A DNA stretch of 64,000 nt from Actinomycetota bacterium (lineage in GTDB: Bacteria; Actinomycetota; Actinomycetes; Actinomycetales; Microbacteriaceae). This document shows, one piece after another, positions 25,980-36,125 of the stretch (positions within the stretch are counted from its first letter, which is position 1; every line of letters begins with the position of its first letter). A model generated the notes under the pieces. The model was not told where the DNA came from and did no database searches. It was given only the letters and a program-made list of their open reading frames with translations. A program made the position numbers and the translations under genes. The stretch is from NCBI GenBank assembly GCA_020161315.1, contig JAIUOH010000002.1:62001-126000 (forward strand), written 5' to 3'.

Positions 25980-26609
25980 GTGCAAGAACAGCAGCATCGC
26001 GGCGACCGCGATGAAGAGCGCACCAAAGACGCAGTTAATGGTGCGGCGCCCCTTCGAGGTGCGGGTGAGCCTGCGAAACGAACCGGCGGCCCCGGCGAAG
26101 ACGCCCCACATCACGATGACGTCGATCGTCACCATGGTGATCGCGACGGTGAGATATTGCGGTAACTGCGGCTCGTCGAGCCGCACGAATTGCGGCATGA
26201 ACGCCAAGAAGAAGATGACCGCTTTCGGGTTCAAAATGTTGACCCAGAAACCCCTCCGCAGCATCGACCAGCGGCTCTCGCCTCGCGGGGTAAAGCTCGC
26301 TTCCTCTTCGGGCGCGTCGGCATCGGTTTTAGCGAGGATCAGCCGAATGCCGAGAAACACCAGGTAGGCGGCGCCCACATACCTGACGAGGTCGAAGACG
26401 AGCGGAAACCGTGAGATCACGAGGCCCACACCTGCCGCCACCACGATGATGTAGATGACGAGCGCGATCTGCTGGCCGAGAATGCCCCAGATCGATCGCC
26501 GCCACCCCTCGGTGAGCGAATTGGACATGGTGTTGATGGCGCCCGCACCGGGGGTCAGGCTGATCACGATGCAGGCCACCAACAACGAGAGCCAGAGAGA
26601 AAAGCTCAC
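25977..26609 (-). CDS. LysE/RhtB-family amino acid exporter
   Basis: A 210-residue, six-helix inner-membrane exporter. The family signature SLTPGAGAINTMSNSLTEGWRRSIWGILGQQ (read from its TPGAGAIN core, residues ~19-26) and FWVNILNPKAVIFFLAFMPQFV (centred ~residue 130) are present. Substrates in the family are amino acids or their analogues. It follows trpB by 54 bases on the same strand, so read-through from the attenuator-controlled trpB transcript is likely. Export of tryptophan or a related aromatic compound is an inference from position only. GTG start with weak Shine-Dalgarno. The stop lies in the MITE tip. Confidence 0.88.
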   Translation of the reverse strand: MSFSLWLSLLVACIVISLTPGAGAINTMSNSLTEGWRRSIWGILGQQIALVIYIIVVAAGVGLVISRFPLVFDLVRYVGAAYLVFLGIRLILAKTDADAPEEEASFTPRGESRWSMLRRGFWVNILNPKAVIFFLAFMPQFVRLDEPQLPQYLTVAITMVTIDVIVMWGVFAGAAGSFRRLTRTSKGRRTINCVFGALFIAVAAMLLFLH

Positions 26610-26663
26610 TTAGTCACTACTCACTTACTTTTGAATCATTTGACTTGACGCTGGGTCAACCTA

Positions 26664-27872
26664 CTACGCGCGCTTCAGGCGCTCCGCAACAAAGTCGACG
26701 TCCTTATCGCCGCGGCCAGAAAGGTTCGCGATGATAACGCTGTCCGCGGGCAGGGTCGGGGCGAGCTTCACCACGTGAGCCAGTGCGTGCGACGACTCGA
26801 GCGCGGGAATAATGCCCTCGACACGAGTCAGCAGCTGGAACGCCTCGAGCGCCTCGGCGTCAGTCACCGAGACGTACTCACCGCGGCCTGTCTGCTCGAG
26901 GTGTGCATGCTGCGGGCCGACGCCCGGGTAGTCGATGCCCGAGCCGATCGAGTGCACGGGTGCGGGCTCACCGTTCGCATCGAGCAGCACCTTCGTGTGC
27001 ATGCCGTGAATATCACCCGTGACGCCGAGCGTCATCGTCGCCGCGTGCCGGTCGGTGTCGAGGCCCTCGCCCGCGGGTTCGACACCGATAACGCGCACCG
27101 ACTCGTCCTCGAGAAACGCGTCGAAGAGACCCATCGCGTTTGAGCCGCCGCCGACACAGGCGACCAGCGCGTCGGGCAGCTTGCCCTCGGCCTCGAGAAT
27201 CTGGGCGCGTGCCTCGCGGCCCACGACCGACTGGAAGTCACGCACCATCGAGGGGAACGGGTGCGGGCCAACGACCGAGCCGATTGCGAACAGGTACTCT
27301 TCTGGCGCTGCGGCGTAGACCTCGAAAGCGGAGTCGACGGCCTCTTTCAGCGAGCGACCGCCGCGCTCGACGGGCACGACCTTCGCGCCGAGCAACTCCA
27401 TGCGCACCACATTGGGGTGCTGCTTCTCAACGTCGATCGCGCCCATGTGAATCTCGCACTCGAGGCCGACGAGCGCTGCGGCGGTTGCGAGCGCCACACC
27501 GTGCTGGCCGGCACCGGTCTCGGCGATGACCTTGGTCTTGCCCATGCGCTTTGCGAGCAGGGCCTCGCCAAGCGTGTGGTTGATCTTGTGGGCGCCCGTG
27601 TGGTTGAGGTCTTCGCGTTTGAGGTAGACCTTCGCGCCCCCGAGCTTGCGGGTGAGGTTTTCAGCGAAGTACAGCAGCGAGGGGCGGCCGACATACTTGC
27701 TCAGCAGCGACTGCAGTTCGTTCTGAAACTCGGGGTCATTTCGTGCGATGTCGTACGCCGCGGCAACCTCGGCCATTGGTTCAACCAGAAATGGCGGCAA
27801 TATCGCCCCGCCGAACTCACCGAAGTAGCCGTGCTCGTCTGCGCGGTAGATGCCCCGCTGGGTGTCGGTCAT
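26664..27872 (-). CDS. trpB: Tryptophan synthase beta chain
   Basis: A 402-residue PLP enzyme condensing indole with serine. Seen: [14 protein letters not shown], with the Schiff-base lysine in [31 protein letters not shown] (phosphate-binding loop) and [12 protein letters not shown]. Length and motifs match the TrpB1 type that works with TrpA. The ATG at 27872 has AAAGGAG upstream; the open frame beyond is leader RNA. No trpA, trpC or trpE is near, so this is a stand-alone trpB, yet it has its own tryptophan attenuator. It is inserted between priA and fmt, which are normally neighbours. Confidence 0.96.
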   Translation of the reverse strand: MTDTQRGIYRADEHGYFGEFGGAILPPFLVEPMAEVAAAYDIARNDPEFQNELQSLLSKYVGRPSLLYFAENLTRKLGGAKVYLKREDLNHTGAHKINHTLGEALLAKRMGKTKVIAETGAGQHGVALATAAALVGLECEIHMGAIDVEKQHPNVVRMELLGAKVVPVERGGRSLKEAVDSAFEVYAAAPEEYLFAIGSVVGPHPFPSMVRDFQSVVGREARAQILEAEGKLPDALVACVGGGSNAMGLFDAFLEDESVRVIGVEPAGEGLDTDRHAATMTLGVTGDIHGMHTKVLLDANGEPAPVHSIGSGIDYPGVGPQHAHLEQTGRGEYVSVTDAEALEAFQLLTRVEGIIPALESSHALAHVVKLAPTLPADSVIIANLSGRGDKDVDFVAERLKRA

Positions 27873-27903
27873 GAAATGCTCCTTTGACTCTTTCGCCGCC
27901 CGA

Positions 27904-27938
27904 AAACAAAAAAGCACCGTCTTCGAGAGACGGTGCTT
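27904..27938 (-). terminator. Attenuator terminator of trpB
   Basis: On the minus strand, aagcaccgtc and gacggtgctt form a perfect 10-bp stem (27912-27938) followed by a run of T residues (to 27904). It lies between the leader peptide and trpB. The 5' arm could instead pair with gacgg immediately after the leader stop codon, giving an antiterminator, the arrangement of classical trp attenuation. Confidence 0.9.
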
Positions 27939-27972
27939 GGTTTCAGATATGCAATATCGAACAGGCCCGCCG

Positions 27973-28005
27973 TCAGGCGAGCCACCACTGCTTCGAAAAA
28001 TGCAT
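27973..28005 (-). CDS. trpL: trp operon leader peptide
   Basis: A 10-codon frame, [10 protein letters not shown], with tandem tryptophan codons, too short to be called by gene finders. When tryptophyl-tRNA is scarce the ribosome would stall at the two UGG codons and allow the antiterminator to form. TAAGCT stands six bases before the ATG, so the leader may be translated from a leaderless transcript. Order: trpL, antiterminator/terminator, trpB. The leader sits 63 bases from the divergent fmt start. Confidence 0.88.
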   Translation of the reverse strand: MHFSKQWWLA

Positions 28006-28068
28006 GAGGCGAGCTTAGCAGCAAGTGAGGCGCGAGCAGCAACACCCGAGTGCTGCGAGAATAGAACG

Positions 28069-28992
28069 ATGCGCATCGTCTTCGCCGGAACCCCAGAGTT
28101 TGCCGTGCCCAGCCTGAGGGCGCTCGCTGCCCACCACGAGATCGTGGGCGTCATCACCCGCGAAGACGCGCCACTTGGGCGCAAGCGCGTGCTGACTCCG
28201 TCGCCGGTTGCGCAGCTCGCCTCAGAACTTGGCCTGCCAGTCTACAAAGCAAACAAGCTCGACGATGCCGCGACCGAGTGGGTCAATGGGCTCGGTGCCG
28301 ACCTCGGCGTGATCGTTGCCTACGGTGGGCTCGTGCGCGAGCCGCTGCTCTCGCTGCCGAGCCACGGCTGGATCAACCTGCACTTCAGCGACCTGCCGGC
28401 CTGGCGCGGTGCGGCCCCTGTGCAGCGCGCGCTCATGGCGGGCGAGCAGCGCCTTGGGGTGACTGTGTTTCGGCTCGTTGCGGCACTTGACGCCGGCGCC
28501 GTGCTGTCGCGCGATGCTCGTGATTTCGCGCCGGGCACGAGCGCCGGTGACGCGCTTACCGAGCTGGCCGAGTTCGGCACGGGCGCACTGCATCGGGCCA
28601 TCGAGGTGCTCGAGCTGGATCCGCAGGCGGGAGAGGAACAGCTTGGCGAGGCGACTTACGCTCACAAGCTGAGCCGTGAAGACGGCAGGCTCAACCTCAC
28701 TCTGCCAGCGAGCGCAGTGCTTGCGCACTGGGCGGGCGTCACACCCGAACCGGGGGCGTTTGTGCTGTTTGACGAGCAACCACTGAAGTTGCATGAGCTT
28801 CGGGCTTGCGGTGATGAGGTTTCATTCGAAGAGGATCGCGCTGCTGGCACCGTGCGCCTTGTCTCGGGGCGGGCGATCCTCGAGCTTACTGACGCGTCGC
28901 TCGAACTCGTTCGGGTGCAGCCCGCGGGCAAGGCCGCGATGGCCGGGGCTGATTGGTTGCGCGGTCGCGGGGGAGAGGCGGTGCTGTCATGA
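28069..28992 (+). CDS. fmt: Methionyl-tRNA formyltransferase
   Basis: A 307-residue enzyme that formylates initiator Met-tRNA using 10-formyl-tetrahydrofolate. [16 protein letters not shown] begins the Rossmann domain; the catalytic loop [20 protein letters not shown] carries the Asn-His pair; [14 protein letters not shown] follows; and the C-terminal OB-like domain (~205-307) binds tRNA. ATG 28069 is chosen by homology; the frame is open further upstream, antisense to trpL. It overlaps rsmB by four bases (ATGA). Normally next to priA in related genomes. Confidence 0.97.
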   Translation: MRIVFAGTPEFAVPSLRALAAHHEIVGVITREDAPLGRKRVLTPSPVAQLASELGLPVYKANKLDDAATEWVNGLGADLGVIVAYGGLVREPLLSLPSHGWINLHFSDLPAWRGAAPVQRALMAGEQRLGVTVFRLVAALDAGAVLSRDARDFAPGTSAGDALTELAEFGTGALHRAIEVLELDPQAGEEQLGEATYAHKLSREDGRLNLTLPASAVLAHWAGVTPEPGAFVLFDEQPLKLHELRACGDEVSFEEDRAAGTVRLVSGRAILELTDASLELVRVQPAGKAAMAGADWLRGRGGEAVLS

Positions 28993-30428
28993 GCGCACGA
29001 GAGCAACGAAATCAGCGTGGTGGCCGAGTTTCAGGCGCGCGCCTGGTTGCCTATGACGTGCTGCGCGATGTCGACGAGCGTGACGCCTATGCGAACCTCG
29101 CGCTTCCCTCTCGCATTCGCGCCGCAAACCTTGACGGGCGCGATGCTGGCCTCGCGACAGAACTTGTGGCCGGTACGCTTCGCGGGCGGGGGCGCTACGA
29201 TCGCATTCTCGAACTCGCCTCGGGGCGGCCAATCGACAGGATCGATGCCCGAACGCTGCGTGTGTTGCGTCTCGGTGCGCACCAGCTGCTTTCGATGCGC
29301 ACAGCGTCGCACGCGGCGGTCAACGAGAGCGTCGAACTGCAGCGCAAGGTGTCGAACCCCGCAGCGGCCGGATTTGTAAACGGCGTGCTGCGTACGGTCG
29401 GCCGCGCGACCAACGAAGAATGGGATGCGCGTATCGTCGAAGAAGCATCGAGCGCCGATGACGCGCTTGCGACTCGCGCTTCGCACCCCGCCTGGATCGT
29501 GCGTGCGCTTCGCGACTCACTGCGCGCAGAAGGCCGCGAGGCAGAGCTTGAGGCGCTTCTCGAGGCAGACAACACCCCGCCGAGGGTGAACCTCGTACTG
29601 TTGCCCGGGGCTGGTCTCGATGCCGACACCGCTGCGGCGCTGGGCAGCGACCCTGAGCGCGGGCGCGAACTTGCGGTCTCGGGCGCCTCGCCGCTCGGGC
29701 TTGAACTCGAGGGTGGCGACCCCGCGCGCGCAATCGACGCGATCGATGCGCCAGACGGCTATGTGCGGGTGCAAGACCAGGGTTCGCAGCTTGCTGCGCT
29801 CGCGCTGACGCGTGCAAGACCGGTTCGTGAGGGGGAGCGCTGGCTTGATCTGTGCGCTGGTCCCGGTGGCAAGACCGCAGTGCTTGGAGCAGAGGCGGCG
29901 CTGTCGGGAGCGACCGTTCGCGCGAATGAGGTATCGGAGCACCGCGCAGAGCTGGTACGGCATTCGGTCGAAGCCACCGAAGAGGTTGTTGAAGTCGTCT
30001 CGCATGACGGCCGCAGCGATGAGGCTTACGCGTCGGCCCTCTTCGACCGCATCATGGTCGACGCGCCCTGCTCAGGCCTGGGCGCGCTGCGCCGTCGCCC
30101 AGAGGCACGCTGGCGCAAGCAGCCAACCGATCTGCCCTCGCTCACCGAGCTGCAGAGTGAGTTGCTTGATGCCGCTTCGGCGCACCTCGCGCCTGGCGGT
30201 CTGCTTGCCTACGTGACTTGTTCCCCGCACCGCGCCGAGACCAGGGTGGTGCTTGACGGTCTGCTCAAGCGGCACCCCGAGCTGCGCGAGATTGACGCGA
30301 AGCGAGTGCTGAACGACGTCGCGCGCGAGTCGCTCGATCTCGCAGGCACTGCACTGCACGCGCAGCTTTGGCCGCATCGTAACGGCACCGACGCGATGTT
30401 CATCGCACTGCTGGAGCGAGCGAGGTAG
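28989..30428 (+). CDS. rsmB: 16S rRNA (cytosine-967 C5)-methyltransferase
   Basis: A 479-residue SAM-dependent RNA methyltransferase. The N-terminal NusB-like RNA-binding domain (~20-150) is followed by a Rossmann methyltransferase domain with LDLCAGPGGKTA (SAM site), DAPCSGLGALRRRPEARW and LAYVTCSPHRAET. The two cysteines in these last motifs are the catalytic and release cysteines of RsmB/RsmF enzymes. The ATG lies in the fmt stop (ATGA), so the genes are probably translationally coupled. Confidence 0.94.
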   Translation: MSAREQRNQRGGRVSGARLVAYDVLRDVDERDAYANLALPSRIRAANLDGRDAGLATELVAGTLRGRGRYDRILELASGRPIDRIDARTLRVLRLGAHQLLSMRTASHAAVNESVELQRKVSNPAAAGFVNGVLRTVGRATNEEWDARIVEEASSADDALATRASHPAWIVRALRDSLRAEGREAELEALLEADNTPPRVNLVLLPGAGLDADTAAALGSDPERGRELAVSGASPLGLELEGGDPARAIDAIDAPDGYVRVQDQGSQLAALALTRARPVREGERWLDLCAGPGGKTAVLGAEAALSGATVRANEVSEHRAELVRHSVEATEEVVEVVSHDGRSDEAYASALFDRIMVDAPCSGLGALRRRPEARWRKQPTDLPSLTELQSELLDAASAHLAPGGLLAYVTCSPHRAETRVVLDGLLKRHPELREIDAKRVLNDVARESLDLAGTALHAQLWPHRNGTDAMFIALLERAR

Positions 30429-30431
30429 CCG

Positions 30432-30998
30432 CTACTCCCAGGTGCTTACAGCGTCGTCGCGGGTCGAGGGGAGCTTGGTCATTTGGCCCCACTCGAGCAG
30501 TTCGGCGGGTACGAAGAGTTCGTCGGGGTTCGCCCCGCTCTTCTCGATGATCTCTGCCACAGGAACCACCCCGCCCGAGCGACGCAGGATCCTCGCCCTG
30601 ACATACGCGCGAGCGTACACCTCGGGGCGGTGCTTCGCATCGGGGCGTACGAATCGCTGCTCCATGTAGACGGCCTGGTCGTCGTAGCCGAGAATCTTCG
30701 ACTCGATCCAGAACCGCTTCCAGGGATTCAGCGACTTGCGGTACGAGATGGTCTGGCCAACGACGACCGGGTACCAGCCCTCATCTTTGAAGAGTTGCCA
30801 GACGCCATTTCGCTGCATCAGGTCGAAGCGACCGATATCCATGATCGAAAGATACTTGCCGTTGTTCATGTGGTTCAGAATGTCGAGGTCGGTGGGCCAG
30901 ACGCGAAAGCGTGAGCGCGAGACATCGTTGAAGGTCAGTTTGCGGCCGCGCGGGCCAACGAACCACAGGTGCCAGAGGGTTCTGAAGATCATGTGCAT
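30432..30998 (-). CDS. Hot-dog acyl-CoA thioesterase-like protein
   Basis: A protein of about 188 residues with one hot-dog (4HBT) domain: FRVWPTDLDILNHMNNGKYLSIMDIGRFDLM holds the D-x-x-x-H-M-N-N-G-x-Y pattern of the 4-hydroxybenzoyl-CoA/THEM6-like thioesterases, then VVGQTISYRKSLNPWKRFWIESKILG. An N-terminal hydrophobic/aromatic stretch (MIFRTLWHLWFV) might dock to the membrane. The start could be 30998, 30992 or the GTG at 31007; 30998 has AGGG nine bases upstream. The substrate is unknown. It converges on rsmB with three bases between stops. Confidence 0.85.
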   Translation of the reverse strand: MHMIFRTLWHLWFVGPRGRKLTFNDVSRSRFRVWPTDLDILNHMNNGKYLSIMDIGRFDLMQRNGVWQLFKDEGWYPVVVGQTISYRKSLNPWKRFWIESKILGYDDQAVYMEQRFVRPDAKHRPEVYARAYVRARILRRSGGVVPVAEIIEKSGANPDELFVPAELLEWGQMTKLPSTRDDAVSTWE

Positions 30999-31041
30999 AC
31001 TCAGCACCCTAGGGCAATCACCAAAATTGAGGTGTGCGTGT

Positions 31042-31060
31042 TGTGGGGTTTCTGCAATCG
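31042..31060. repeat. Direct repeat bounding vapBC, left copy
   Basis: tgtggggtttctgcaatcg, 19 bases, repeated exactly at 31964-31982. It stands in the 80-base gap between the thioesterase start and the vapC stop. The pair could be recombination scars or an attachment-site duplication around the toxin-antitoxin module. Confidence 0.75.
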
Positions 31061-31078
31061 CAGACGGCCGCGCGAGCC

Positions 31079-31441
31079 TCAGCGAATTTGCTCGACGTGA
31101 TCGCTGGTACCCCAGGCCTGATCGGCCGTCACCGCTCGCGTCTGAAACCTGGCTGTCAGAGCGAGGCGCAGGCGATCACCGAGTGATAGACCGTTACCTG
31201 GTTGCCAAAGCTCAGCCGCGGCCTCTGCATCATCAGCCGTAACAGGTTCTACAGTCAGGCCGTAACTCAACAGCAACGACCGGGCGAGTTGCCAGTCGCC
31301 GCCCCGGCTAATAACTTTCTGTGCGATCTCAGACCAGTTGGCCGCGCTGATGGCGGCGTCAGAGAGCAGCGCCTCGACGCGATCTGCGCCGGGTTCGCCT
31401 TGCAAGAACGCCAGGGCGGCAGATGCGTCGAGCACGATCAT
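31079..31441 (-). CDS. vapC: VapC-type PIN-domain ribonuclease toxin
   Basis: A 120-residue PIN-domain protein. The acidic residues expected at the active site are present: D5 (IVLDAS), E38 (NWSEIA), D89 (SLGDRL) and D107 (TADQAW), so it should be a functional magnesium-dependent RNase. VapC toxins usually cut tRNA or rRNA and stop translation. The start overlaps the end of the antitoxin gene by four bases, the standard order with the antitoxin first. The module is enclosed by a 19-bp direct repeat. Confidence 0.9.
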   Translation of the reverse strand: MIVLDASAALAFLQGEPGADRVEALLSDAAISAANWSEIAQKVISRGGDWQLARSLLLSYGLTVEPVTADDAEAAAELWQPGNGLSLGDRLRLALTARFQTRAVTADQAWGTSDHVEQIR

Positions 31442-31683
31442 GACGGCTCTTCTTGCTGAGCTGCGGCCCTGCGGTCTGCGATGAGCTCGTCAACCAGGCT
31501 GCGTCCTGCGAGTTGTGCTCGCACAAGTTGCTTTGCCTGAGCTTGGCTGGCAAGTACGACTCCACCGTCTGTCTCAATGAGTAGTAAGGGGGTGCCTTGT
31601 TCCCACTTTTGCTTTGCTCGAAGCTCAGCGGGCACCACGAGGCGCCCGCGGTCTCCTAGCGCAGTTGCAAACGTGGTATTCAT
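31438..31683 (-). CDS. vapB: VapB-type antitoxin, AbrB/MazE-like
   Basis: An 81-residue antitoxin. The N-terminal ~45 residues (LGDRGRLVVPAELRAKQKWEQGTPLLLIETDGGVVL) form a swapped-hairpin AbrB/SpoVT-type DNA-binding domain. The C-terminal tail (RAQLAGRSLVDELIADRRAAA) is the helix that wraps and blocks VapC. It probably represses its own promoter together with the toxin. GGAGA sits at the right distance before ATG 31683. Confidence 0.9.
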   Translation of the reverse strand: MNTTFATALGDRGRLVVPAELRAKQKWEQGTPLLLIETDGGVVLASQAQAKQLVRAQLAGRSLVDELIADRRAAAQQEEPS

Positions 31684-31963
31684 ATCTCCATCGTACCAAT
31701 CTAAGGTGCGCAGTGGGAGAATGATTGTCTGCTTGGGCTATCTGGTGACCGTGACTGCGAAAGAACAGGGTCTTCCCAAGGTCAGGTGCGCATGAAATGT
31801 TGAGGTCACGCATCGCGAGCCGCGCGACGCTGTTCGCAACGGTGATGTCAAGGGGCATGCGGTTTGTGTGGTCTGCATTGCGTGCGAAAGATGCATTGCG
31901 TGCGAGATTTTCAGCAAATCTGGCGGACGTTGTGCATATTTCGTACGTAGTGCAGCGAGGGCA
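31684..31963. other. Non-coding region upstream of vapB
   Basis: No gene is supported. It contains the divergent vapBC promoter region and a short tandem repeat, gcattgcgtgcga, twice with an 18-base period (about 31877-31907). The right copy of the 19-bp direct repeat begins at its end. Confidence 0.5.
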
Positions 31964-31982
31964 TGTGGGGTTTCTGCAATCG
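31964..31982. repeat. Direct repeat bounding vapBC, right copy
   Basis: Exact 19-base copy of the sequence at 31042-31060, same orientation. It is followed directly by the hairpin and promoter region of efp. Confidence 0.75.
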
Positions 31983-31993
31983 TCTCTCAGTAA

Positions 31994-32048
31994 GGATCAG
32001 CGCCGCCATGTAAGATAGATCGGCGCGCTTTGGCGCTTGATCCTTTTT
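31994..32048 (+). terminator. Hairpin with T-tract upstream of efp
   Basis: ggatcagcgcc (31994-32004) can pair with ggcgcttgatcc (32032-32043, one bulge), followed by five T. It ends 25 bases before the efp ATG. A TAAGAT -10 candidate (32011-32016) lies within the loop, so the stem may insulate efp from upstream transcripts rather than attenuate efp itself. Confidence 0.45.
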
Positions 32049-32073
32049 CCTTACCGAACCGGAGTAACACCGA

Positions 32074-32637
32074 ATGGCAACCTCGAACGACATCAAGAAC
32101 GGCACCGTAATCAAGGAGGCCGGTCAGCTCTGGAGCGTGGTTGAGTTTCAGCACGTGAAGCCAGGTAAGGGTGGTGCGTTTGTGCGCACCAAGCAGAAGA
32201 ACGTGGTCTCGGGCAAGATCATCGACAAGACCTACAATGCGGGCGCAAAGATCGAGACGGCGAGCGTTGATCGCCGCGACTTCCAGTACCTCTACCAGGA
32301 CGGCGCCGACTTCGTCTTCATGGACAAGAGTGACTACGACCAGCTGACCGTCTCGGGCACCGTCGTCGGCGATGCTTCGAAGTACATGCTCGAAAACCTT
32401 GACGTGCAGATCGCACTGCACGAGGGTGAGCCCCTCTACATTGAGCTGCCCGCATCGGTCGTGCTCGAGGTGACCTACACCGAGCCAGGTCTGCAGGGCG
32501 ACCGCTCAACCGGCGGCACCAAGCCCGCTACCGTCGAGACCGGCGCTGAGATTCAGGTGCCGCTGTTCCTCGAGACCGGCACCAAGGTGAAGGTCGACAC
32601 CCGCACGGGTGACTACCTCGGCCGCGTGAACGACTGA
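32074..32637 (+). CDS. efp: Translation elongation factor P
   Basis: A 187-residue tRNA-shaped protein that rescues ribosomes stalled on polyproline. Three beta-barrel domains are expected from the length. The domain I loop [14 protein letters not shown] has the conserved Lys at position ~32 (PGKGGAF), which in actinobacteria is used unmodified. The C-terminal signature [23 protein letters not shown] is present. ATG 32074 has CCGGAG upstream. It is followed by nusB after seven bases. Confidence 0.97.
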   Translation: MATSNDIKNGTVIKEAGQLWSVVEFQHVKPGKGGAFVRTKQKNVVSGKIIDKTYNAGAKIETASVDRRDFQYLYQDGADFVFMDKSDYDQLTVSGTVVGDASKYMLENLDVQIALHEGEPLYIELPASVVLEVTYTEPGLQGDRSTGGTKPATVETGAEIQVPLFLETGTKVKVDTRTGDYLGRVND

Positions 32638-32644
32638 TCTTCAG

Positions 32645-33064
32645 TTGTCTGCACGTACCAAGGCGCGCAAACGCGCGCTAGACATGCTGTTTCAGGCCGA
32701 TGTGCGCGGCGAATCGCTCGCGCAGATCGTTGCCGCTGAGGCCAAGCGTGCGGCGGGCGAGCCCGACCGTGCAGCTTCGTGGCTGTATGCCCGCGAGATC
32801 GTCGACGGTGTCGCCGATCACCGCGACGAGATCGACGAGCTGATCGCGAGCTACGCCCAGGGTTGGACGATCGATCGTATGCCGAACGTCGACCGAGCCG
32901 TGCTGCGCCTCGCTTCGTGGGAGCTGCTGCACAACCCCGAGGTGCCGGCGGCGGTCGCGCTTGACGAGGCCGTCGAGCTCGCAAAGCAGTACTCGACCGA
33001 TGACAGCGCGCGTTTCGTGAACGGCGTGCTCGGCAAGATCGCGCTGCACGCAGGTGGCGAATAG
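32645..33064 (+). CDS. nusB: Transcription antitermination factor NusB
   Basis: A 139-residue all-helical RNA-binding protein that pairs with NusE (S10) for rRNA antitermination. ARTKARKRALDMLFQADVRG at the start and DRAVLRLASWELLHNPEVPAAVALDEAVELAKQYSTDDSARFVNGVLGKI at the end are the family landmarks (cite VLRLASWELL and RFVNGVLGKI). It starts with TTG seven bases after efp and is followed by a terminator ahead of pyrR. Confidence 0.95.
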   Translation: MSARTKARKRALDMLFQADVRGESLAQIVAAEAKRAAGEPDRAASWLYAREIVDGVADHRDEIDELIASYAQGWTIDRMPNVDRAVLRLASWELLHNPEVPAAVALDEAVELAKQYSTDDSARFVNGVLGKIALHAGGE

Positions 33065-33088
33065 TCGCTAGCTGTGTTCAACGCACCT

Positions 33089-33152
33089 GAGGGTGACTGC
33101 CAACAAGAGCCCGAATCTCTACGAGAAAAGGCTCGGCGGTCACCCTCATTTT
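33089..33152 (+). terminator. Terminator between nusB and the pyr operon
   Basis: A 13-bp stem, gagggtgactgcc (33089-33101) with ggcggtcaccctc (33135-33147, one G-T wobble), an inner gagcc/ggctc stem, then ATTTT. It separates efp-nusB from the pyrimidine operon. A TAAGAT -10 candidate for pyrR follows at 33158-33163. Confidence 0.8.
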
Positions 33153-33186
33153 GCTGCTAAGATTGAGCGGCTACGGCTTTTCTTTA

Positions 33187-34739
<1,553 letters not shown>

Positions 34740-34747
<8 letters not shown>

Positions 34748-36125
34748 CCCCGACATCCTGATTACTGGGGCAACCGTTGCCGCTGAGGTGACCGAGCGTG
34801 GCGCTAGTGGGGTGGCCGATGCGCAGGCCATAGACTTGCGCATCTCGGGCGGCCGCATCATCGAACGTGCTGCCGCAGGCACGCTTGTGGCTGCTGAGGG
34901 TGAGCGCGTGATCGACGCCACCGGCCTCATCGCGATGACCGGCCTTGTCGACCTGCACACGCATCTGCGCGAGCCTGGCTTCGAGCAGAGCGAGACGGTG
35001 CTCACCGGTTCGCGTGCGGCAGCGGCAGGCGGCTTCACCACGGTGTTCGCGATGGCAAACACGATGCCGGTGCAAGACACCGCCGGTGTGGTCGAGCAGG
35101 TGCAGTCGCTGGGCGACGCGGCCGGCTACGCAACGGTGCGCCCGATCGGTGCGGTCACCGAAGATCTCGCGGGCGAACGCCTGAGCGAGATCGGCGCGAT
35201 GGCGCAGTCGCGTGCGGCAGTGCGCGTGTTCAGTGATGATGGCAAATGCGTGCACGACTCGTTGCTCATGCGCCGCGCGCTCGAATACGTGAAGACTTTC
35301 GACGGTGTGGTCGCGCAGCATGCGCAAGACCCGCGCCTCACCGAGGGTGCGCAGATGAACGAGAGCGCGCTGTCGAGCGAGCTCGGGCTGAAGGGCTGGC
35401 CAGCGGTCGCCGAGGAGTCGATTATCGCCCGCGACGTGCTGCTCGCCGAGCACATCGGCGCACGCCTGCACATCTGCCATCTCTCGACTGCAGGCTCTGT
35501 CGAGGTCGTGCGCTGGGCAAAAGCCCGCGGCGTGCAGGTGACCGCCGAGGTGACCCCACACCACCTGATTCTGACCGACGAGAAAGCGCGCAGCTATGAC
35601 GCCCGCTACAAGGTCAACCCTCCGCTTCGCAGCGACAAAGACGTGCTCGCGCTTCGTGCGGCCGTTGCCGACGGCGTGATCGACATCATCGCAACCGACC
35701 ACGCGCCCCACCCGAGCGAGTCGAAAGAGTGCGAGTGGGATGCCGCGGCGTTCGGCATGGTCGGCCTCGAGTCGGCGCTTCCGATCGCACTGCTCTCGCT
35801 CGTAAACGAGGGCCACGTCAGCTGGGCTGAGCTCGAGCGCTTGCTCTCGCAGAAGCCCGCCGAGATCGGCCGCCTCGAGGGGCACCCGACCTCGCTCGAG
35901 GCTGGCCAGGTTGCAGACCTCGTGCTCGTCGACCCGGGCGCATCGAGCGTGTTTAGTCTTGAGCACCTCAAAGGTATGAGCCAGAACTCGCCGTTCCTCG
36001 ACATGGAGCTGCCGGGCCGTGTGGCCTACACAGTGCGCCGAGGCTACCTCACGCTTGACGATGGCGAGCTCGTTGCGGCGGCAGACGTCGCAGCGGCCGC
36101 TCGCAACGCCGAGGCAGCCCTATGA
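34740..36125 (+). CDS. pyrC: Dihydroorotase
   Basis: A 461-residue amidohydrolase closing carbamoyl-aspartate to dihydroorotate. Metal ligands are visible in [13 protein letters not shown] (HxH), [16 protein letters not shown] and IATDHAPH. It is the long, class I type found in Gram-positive bacteria and Actinobacteria. It starts within the end of pyrB and overlaps the next gene by four bases. Confidence 0.96.

Noticed and set aside
25833-26026. Short frames within the inverted-repeat element
   Set aside because: Ser/Thr-rich, no family match, in both orientations; they look like chance frames and not a transposase remnant that I can support.
31877-31907. CRISPR-like short repeats upstream of vapB
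   Set aside because: Only two 13-base units 18 bases apart; no array or cas gene.
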